Positions 57,801 through 64,000 of a stretch of DNA of 64,000 nt are shown in pieces. Position numbers and translations under genes: made by a program. The stretch is from assembly GCA_038501195.1 (NCBI GenBank), contig JBBPUQ010000003.1, positions 2,372,501-2,436,500 on the forward strand, read 5' to 3'. The DNA comes from Nemania diffusa (lineage: Eukaryota > Ascomycota > Sordariomycetes > Xylariales > Xylariaceae). The notes beneath the pieces were generated by a model, which was not told the DNA's origin, searched no databases, and worked only from the letters and a program-made list of their open reading frames with translations. The stretch's first letter is position 1; each line of letters opens with the position of its first letter.

Positions 57801-60800
57801 TTTCAACCCTTGCATCACACGCGTATGGAATTAAGATTAAATAAGCCCCCGGGCTTTGGGCAGCAAGACTAGCTATAGGTAGGGTATTAGACCCGAGATA
57901 TAAGTATCGAGCTAGAGATTTATGGCATTTTAGTGGCAACGTCTCGTCTGAATCTGATTAAAACAGCATGATACGGGCTATTAACGAGGAGGAAAATATA
58001 TGGCTGGCGACGCGGATCCGGAATAGACGTCTACCCTGCATACAAGCTAATGAATCTTGGGGAACATTCTAAAGCGGACTAGATGCTACCGCGGCAGGCT
58101 TGACACGTTGCCCAAAGCCGGCATGTAACTGAAGGGGAACACTTGTGCTCTGCATTTCTGAATCTGTAGGCCGCCATCGGCGGCACGCAATTACTTGCGT
58201 CGGTTGGGTGGGCTGGACAAAACATGGGGGGGATTGGGCTTCCACCCAATATGTGCTTAAACCCAAATCAAGATCGCATGGACAAGCCAATTTTTTTTTT
58301 ACAAAGGACTGCAGTCAGCAATGCCACTAAGCACCATCGCGGGGGGCGGGCCGTGTTGGTGGCATGCATAGGTATTGCAGTGTGGTATACTGTGGACGTC
58401 CAACGAACCTCGTGACCTCGATAAGCATAGGCATGTGCTCGTGTACAGGCGCGTGCGCAATACTGCAAATGGAAGTGAAACCCCCACGTGCGCCGCGGTG
58501 AAACAGGCCGGAGCCGGCGTATTCGGGGAGGCGGTGAGGCTCGAGGCACGGCGCGCCAACTACAGAGGGACCCCCTCACCGTGGTTCGAAATTCCCTCGA
58601 GGTACGGACAGAAGTGGGTTGTTGATAGCCTGTGGTCCGGAATGGCGATCGGCGGTTAGAAAATGGCACATAGCCTTCCAGCCTTGGCTTGAGGCTCCTT
58701 TCCTCCCTCCTTCCCTCCGTCCAGTCTCTGCACATGGTTCTGTGTGCATTCATAGAAGGAATTGCCTTGTGTGCGCCTGCGCCTGCGCCTGCGCAGAGCC
58801 CGATTGTCCGAGTCCGATTCGCCTGCTCCGCTATTCCGTGTGGCAAGCCCATGACTATGAAATTGTTGTCCTCGACCAATGACAGCGTCCATACTGAAAA
58901 AGAACTGTTCAGGACCGGGGTCTGAACCAGGATGCCTCTATACCAAGGGAATAAAGGAGATAATGCGCGGAACGCCACCCCACTGTACGGTCTATCCACA
59001 TGTTGGCGAAGCAACTTGACGTAATGTGATGGCGCCTGGGAAGAGCCGCCAAGACTCTAGATATGGCACGATGGTGCAATTAGTAGGTAGCGAGGCCGAG
59101 CGAAAGGGCAGATAGAGGACAAACAGCAGCGGCGATCGTCCTCCATCTTGCCGATTTGCCGTTCTTAGCGAGACCGTTGACGATTCCGACTGTGACCCTC
59201 CGAGTGCCATACAGAGTACAGAGTACCATGGCCCAGTCATCACCATAACAGAACCGTCTCATCAGCAACCCAGATGTGATTCGTGCTCCGGTCCGCAAGC
59301 TCTCATTACTGCTGCCGGGGTGCGTATGTCAAGCAATTAATCGGCTGTAAGAGGATGGGGGATATCGGCGATTGTTTTTCGCATGTTGCATGAATATTAT
59401 CGGAAAGTGGTGAGTCTAGGTATCCTCCAAGTATATCGTCGCCAATTTAAACAGATTAGGCCTAGCGCGGTGCCGCTTTTGTCGTAAAAGACTGGATCCA
59501 GCAGAAGTCCAAGATACAAGGTACGTATCTGATGACGGACCTCCATTTGACTCCATTCTCCATTTGACATTACTCCCTCTGCCCGTATCCTACCGATAAT
59601 TATATTCAATCACCCAATCATCTAGTCAGTGTAAAGTGATGGAGATAATGAAGAAATATAAAATAGTCCAATAGTGTGTGGTGAAGGGGTAGCGTGTTAT
59701 AAAAAGCTAACTAACATGGAGAAATACTTGCTTATGCTACCTACCTACACAGGTAGGTACCTACTGTACAGAGTACTGGTAGATAGGTAAGAGGTAGGTG
59801 CTATCTAAAACGGAGGGTATTCGAAATGGGTAGGTATTTAGTACATTCAAAAATAAAGGTTACATTGCACATAATTATCTGGAGCAAAATGTATAGTGAG
59901 TGAGATGCGGCATAGTTGTTGGGTCTCTGAACCTAATATCATTAATCTTATCAAATCTAAAATCCCCTAGGTATAATGCTTTTGCTTGCTCCACTCTAGT
60001 ATTTATAGAGACGTAAAGGAGACGCGGCAATGGGACTAACTCCGATGAGCATTGTAGTACGTTGTTGACTCAGTGTCAGGTATGTACATATGCTGTGTGC
60101 GGCATGTTCGGTGAAAGGTATGTGGTCAATATACTCGTAGAGGTTGTAGAGGCTCTATCTGCATTGGAGAAGGATGCCTTCCATTTGAGCCTCCATATTA
60201 CTTCTGCTATTGGTCAATCGCTGCTGCAAGAGCAACAGTAGGTAATCAGGAAGTTGGCCAACTCTTGGAAGTCTCGTAAAGCAGCGTTGCGGGTGACTTT
60301 GGGGTACAATGAACTTCATTCGTATTGACAGTACTGTACATCTGTAAGTACATCTGTACATGGCAGGGACTTATCAGTGGGAGCACTGCCCACTAGATGG
60401 CCCAGAACCCCACCTGTAGCTCACTTACTAGGTACATATACCCAGTCTGAGCCCCACTATCTTGCAGCCAAAGAATTCAAAGAGGCCGTGAAAAGTGAAA
60501 GCTCAGCCAACGTATCCAGCACAGACCCGGTATTAGCGGCAAGACTCAAGCCTCAAGAAATAGCATTTATTATCTAGGTGGGACCCAGGCCTATCCATTC
60601 GAGATCCGCAAGTTTACAGTTTGCGCGACTGCTCACTCGATTCTGGGTGTCTCTGAGTGTTGTCTCTGGTAGACCAATCGAGTGTACTACCTTGGCTTAT
60701 GCTGCCTTTTCAGCTGCCTACATCACGTCACGCCTCTTCTCCGGTTTTCTCTCTTTCTTCAACCTCCTTCACTCGTCGTCTTGTTCACCGTACTGGGCGA

Positions 60801-61222
60801 CACAGCGACCTCAAATACGTTCTCTAACAACACCGATTGTATATCTACTTCCACTGGGGTTCAACACCGAAGAAGTCGTCCTGTACCTTCTCTGCCTGTG
60901 CATATATCCGTATCGTCTGCGCCGAAGAGCTCTTCTCTACGCAGCATATTATCCACCAGCGCCCAGTTTCTATCCCATTGCCAGGACCTGTCTGGCATGT
61001 CATCGAGGTTCTGAATGCATCACGATAACCACTCTCCGCCAAGGGTGCTCATAGGCGTGGAGCCGCCAGCTGTGCTTAGCCTCAACATTTGTTCGCATTG
61101 GCGCGAGAAAATCAACATTAGACTCATCTCTAACCCGCGGCCTCCCCAAGTCGACTTGCCCCGTCTTAGCCGCGAAACCTGAGAATCTGCCACGAGCTAG
61201 ATCCTTGTCCTTATCTCTCAAG

Positions 61223-64000
61223 ATGGCCTGGGATCACTTATCTATTACGAAGCCGCACTTGGTGTACATCATCCTCGGCGGCTTCACCTCGCTATTCATG
61301 CTCTGCTCGTCCGTCATCAAGGAACGCCTATATATTGGTGAAGCGACGGTCGCGACCTTAGTAGGCGTAATTTTTGGGCCTCATGCCGCCAACCTTATCG
61401 ACCCCAATAGCTGGGGAAACACGGACGAGATCACCCTTGAGTTCTCGCGCATTGTCTTAGTTGTGCAATGCTTTGCCGTTGGTGTCGAATTGCCCAAGTA
61501 TTATATGGAGAGGCATTGGAAGTCCGTCGTCTTCCTACTCTTGCCGGTCATGACATCCGGCTGGCTCATCACTAGCCTCATTATATGGTGGCTATTCCCC
61601 CTCAATTATTTGGAGAGCCTTACCGTGGCCGCCTGTGTGACAGCAACCGACCCGGTCCTGGCATCGTCTGTTGTGGGTAAGGGCAAATTCGCAAAGCGAG
61701 TACCTAAGCATCTGAGAGATCTGCTCTCGGCTGAGTCTGGTTGCAACGATGGCATGGCCTTCCCATTTGTATATCTGGCCCTCTACTTAATCCAAGACCA
61801 CTTGGGTGCCCGAGAGACTACATTCCATTGGTTTGTCTACACTATTCTTTACGAGTGTATATTTGGTGCCTTCTACGGCTTCATGATCGGCTACATTGCC
61901 CGTCACGGTATTAAATACGCGGAAAGGCATGACCTCATCGACCGTGAAAGTTTCTTGGTATTCTATTTCGTCCTGGCCCTCTTCTGTGCTGGCTCAGGCA
62001 GTATATTAGGTGTTGATGATTTACTTGTTGGTTTCGCCGCCGGTGTCGGATTCTCCAATGATGGCTGGTTCCATGAGAAGACGGAGGAGTCTCACGTCTC
62101 CAACGTTATTGACCTGCTGATTAATCTGGCTTATTTCGTCTATCTAGGAACTATCATTCCTTGGGAGATGTACAATAACTTTGACATTGGCCTGTCCGCC
62201 TGGAGGCTTACCGTTATGTCTATCTTCGTCATACTATTTCGCCGTATTCCCATTATGCTTTTATTAAAGCCCATCATTCCCGATGTAAAAACTTGGCGCG
62301 AGGCCTTATTCGCTGGTCATTTCGGTCCCATTGGCGTCGGCGCTATCTTTGTAGCCATACTCGCCCGTGCGGAACTGGAGTCGGAACATTCGATACCTCT
62401 CGCATCGATTCCACCTAAAGGCTCAGAAAATTATCAGGTAATTATTTTAGTCTGGCCAATCGTTACGTTCATGGTCATCTCTTCTATTCTCGTTCACGGC
62501 TCGACGATCGCGGTTTTTACACTTGGGAAACACATCAACACACTGTCTATCACCATGTCGTACACTACTGCCCCGGAGGACGGACCTGCGTGGATGAGCC
62601 GCTTGCCTCGTATCTCATCACAGTCTCGATCACAAGCGCCAACCATGTCAGACACTGACTACGATGAATTAAAGTCTCCAACATTTCCACCTGGAACACT
62701 CCCACCAACAGGAATTGCAGGGCAGTTCTTACGGCGCCAGCGGGAGGAAGAAAATCCTAGTCGAGCCGGGAGTCGTACATCATCTATAGTTAGTCGGCGA
62801 CGTAAGAAGAAGTGGGATGACGGTATCGGTCCAGGTGGCCCGGTCACTCAATCTGCCATTTTTCCTCAGAGGCGAAGTCCAAGCGATCAGACTGACCCGT
62901 TGTCACCCTCAGACACTGAGAAAATTGAACCGGTTTCCCCACGCCGAAGCAGCTCTCCTACCCTGCCTGAGGGCGTCATTAAGGAAGTAAACCTTGAAAA
63001 ATCAGGAGACTCTACACCTGAAGAGCAACGTAAAGATGAAGAAAAGCCTCAGTATGAGGTTTATGATGAAGGGGATAATATCATCATCGAAGATGAGGAG
63101 GGCAAAGTTGTAGCTGTCGAACCGACAGGTCACCACACAACCTTGCCTAGTGTAGAGGCTCTAAAGGAGAAGGCTAAGGAAGAAGTACAGAAACCTAGCT
63201 GGACGTACGACTCGCTGAAAAAGAGTCTTGCCAAGTGGCGCGATGAAGAAGCTGAAAAGCGAAAAGAAAAGCAGCCCAAGGAGCGCAAGCATGCACCGGC
63301 GCGAGCTTTTCAATTTGGCAACACGGTAAGCAATATCTACACCATCAGAATAGAATACGTTTGGCTCATTCTCTTTGCAGATTATTGTTGAAGACGAAGA
63401 TGGCGAAGTGGTCAAGAAGTACGACCTTCCTCCTGATCGTGGCGAGGGTCGAGACTATGTCGCTGCGAGCTTGAAGTATATGGGGATTAGTGGGTTAGTA
63501 AAACCGACAGACAAGGAACCTAAGCCTACGGGGTCGTCCCGAGATGCGCCACAGACCGCTACACAATCGACAGCTACGCCAGTCAAACAGCCGTCCGGCG
63601 TTAGATGGTCTGGATTTAGCCGTTCTGGAAATGCCGAGCAGAAAAAGAAAGGTGGTAACAGAGAACCTGTTTATGAAGAGAATGAGGACGATGACCGTGG
63701 CATTCGATTCACCATTAGCGGAGCTGGCAAACGGATGAATAAAGATGACTTCCTTAAAGAAATCCAGAAGCTTGAGCGATCAAATCGAGAAGTGCCCGGC
63801 AACTTGATGGCTTCAGATGGCCTAACAGGACCATCCGAGGCGCAGCCTCCAACAGCCTCTGGACAGGCTAGTAGCTCTGGCTTCGCAAACCCGCATATTA
63901 GCATCACACATGCCAGCGAGACTACGCCGGCCGAAAGCCGGTCTCCTTCTCCAACTGATGATACTACTCGCGGACGAAATAAGACAAGGGGCACCGAAGA
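61223..64000 (+). CDS. NHA1: Na+(K+)/H+ antiporter of the NHA1/Sod2 plasma-membrane type, 3' truncated by window
   Basis: A cation/proton antiporter that exports Na+, Li+ and K+ in exchange for H+. Exon 1 is 61223-63325, the intron 63326-63380 (55 nt, GTAAGC...GCAG), and exon 2 runs from 63381 past the window end; about 907 residues are visible. The N-terminal part (about 1-430) has around 12 hydrophobic helices. Ion-path motifs are ATDPVLASSVVGKGKFAKR (from 141) and AESGCNDGMAFP (170-181, the acidic pair conserved in CPA1/Nha1). The cytosolic tail is long, as in fungal Nha1, with acidic and Ser/Pro-rich stretches and the conserved RGIRFTISGAGKRMNKDDFL segment. The splice gives FGNT+IIVEDEDGEVVKKYDL. 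The ATG at 61223 begins MAWDHLSITKPHL, the family's usual start. The end of the gene is beyond the window. Confidence 0.95.

Larger units (their letters stand above)
53133..61222. other. 8 kb gene-free region upstream of NHA1
   Basis: No protein gene is supported. The longest frame (58268-59014, minus, 248 codons) has the Arg/Cys/Trp-rich, repeat-free composition of chance frames, overlaps other equally long frames, and contains no recognisable domain. Features seen are a cluster of hairpin-forming palindromes (54300-54900), copies of the TACAGAGTA motif at 59210-59225 and 59767-59775, and TAGGTA runs. The last 500-600 nt is CT-rich and probably the NHA1 leader. Confidence 0.55.

Noticed and set aside
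58268..59014. 248-codon minus-strand open frame
   Set aside because: It has the Arg-, Cys- and Trp-rich makeup of translated noncoding DNA, no domain or signal peptide, and overlaps several other frames of similar quality. Length alone is not support in this GC-balanced stretch.
60578..61054. 158-codon frame upstream of NHA1
   Set aside because: CT-rich leader-like sequence with no recognised protein content; better read as the 5' untranslated region.

Overview
The window is nuclear DNA of a filamentous ascomycete (Pezizomycotina, most likely a Sordariomycete). The evidence is short 49-90 nt introns with GTAAGT/GTGAGT donors and CTAAC-type branch points, the fungal forms of PEX3, ATG16, ATG101, DOT1 and BET5, a DHN-melanin scytalone dehydratase, tRNA-Arg(ACG) genes with introns, and intergenic DNA full of TACCTA/TAGGTA runs. 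I cannot name the genus. Only about 37% of the window is coding. I rebuilt spliced models for 16 protein genes by matching splice sites to conserved protein blocks, and found three tRNA genes.

Left part (1-38 kb), mostly conserved housekeeping genes: HAL4-type kinase (-, 667-2303); a 9.4 kb gene-free stretch; a CaMKK/SNF1-activating-type kinase (-, 11673-14306); BET5/TRAPPC1 (+, 15382-16332); PEX3 (-, 17184-18987) head-to-head with ATG101 (+, 19785-20744); a forkhead transcription factor (-, 21782-24043); an AT-rich decayed stretch leading to tRNA-Cys(GCA) and two tandem intron-containing tRNA-Arg(ACG); ATG16 (+, 29701-30725) convergent with DOT1 (-, 30999-32504); and a very long Crh-type GH16 cell-wall transglycosylase with a Ser/Thr-rich repeat stalk (+, 34094-38108).

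Right part (38-61 kb), an accessory block: scytalone dehydratase (-), a short-chain dehydrogenase (+), an F-box protein (-), an HPP-family membrane protein (-), a vanillyl-alcohol-oxidase flavoprotein (-, eight exons including an 11-nt microexon) and a second short-chain dehydrogenase (-). It is flanked by AT-rich or hairpin-rich DNA and an 8 kb stretch with no gene I can support. The block looks like phenolic/secondary metabolism, but there is no polyketide synthase or transcription factor, so I do not call it a biosynthetic cluster. The window ends inside an NHA1-type plasma-membrane Na+/H+ antiporter (+, 61223 onward).

Functional links are modest. Autophagy (ATG101, ATG16) and peroxisome biogenesis (PEX3) are represented, and the HAL4 kinase and NHA1 antiporter both belong to cation homeostasis. 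I did not find a clearly new multi-gene system. The most unusual observations are the tRNA-Arg pair without an internal terminator, abrupt G/C-ending codon patches inside three genes, the microexon in the VAO gene, the missing GPI signal on the Crh protein, and an overrepresented TACTCTGTACAGAGTA palindrome family.
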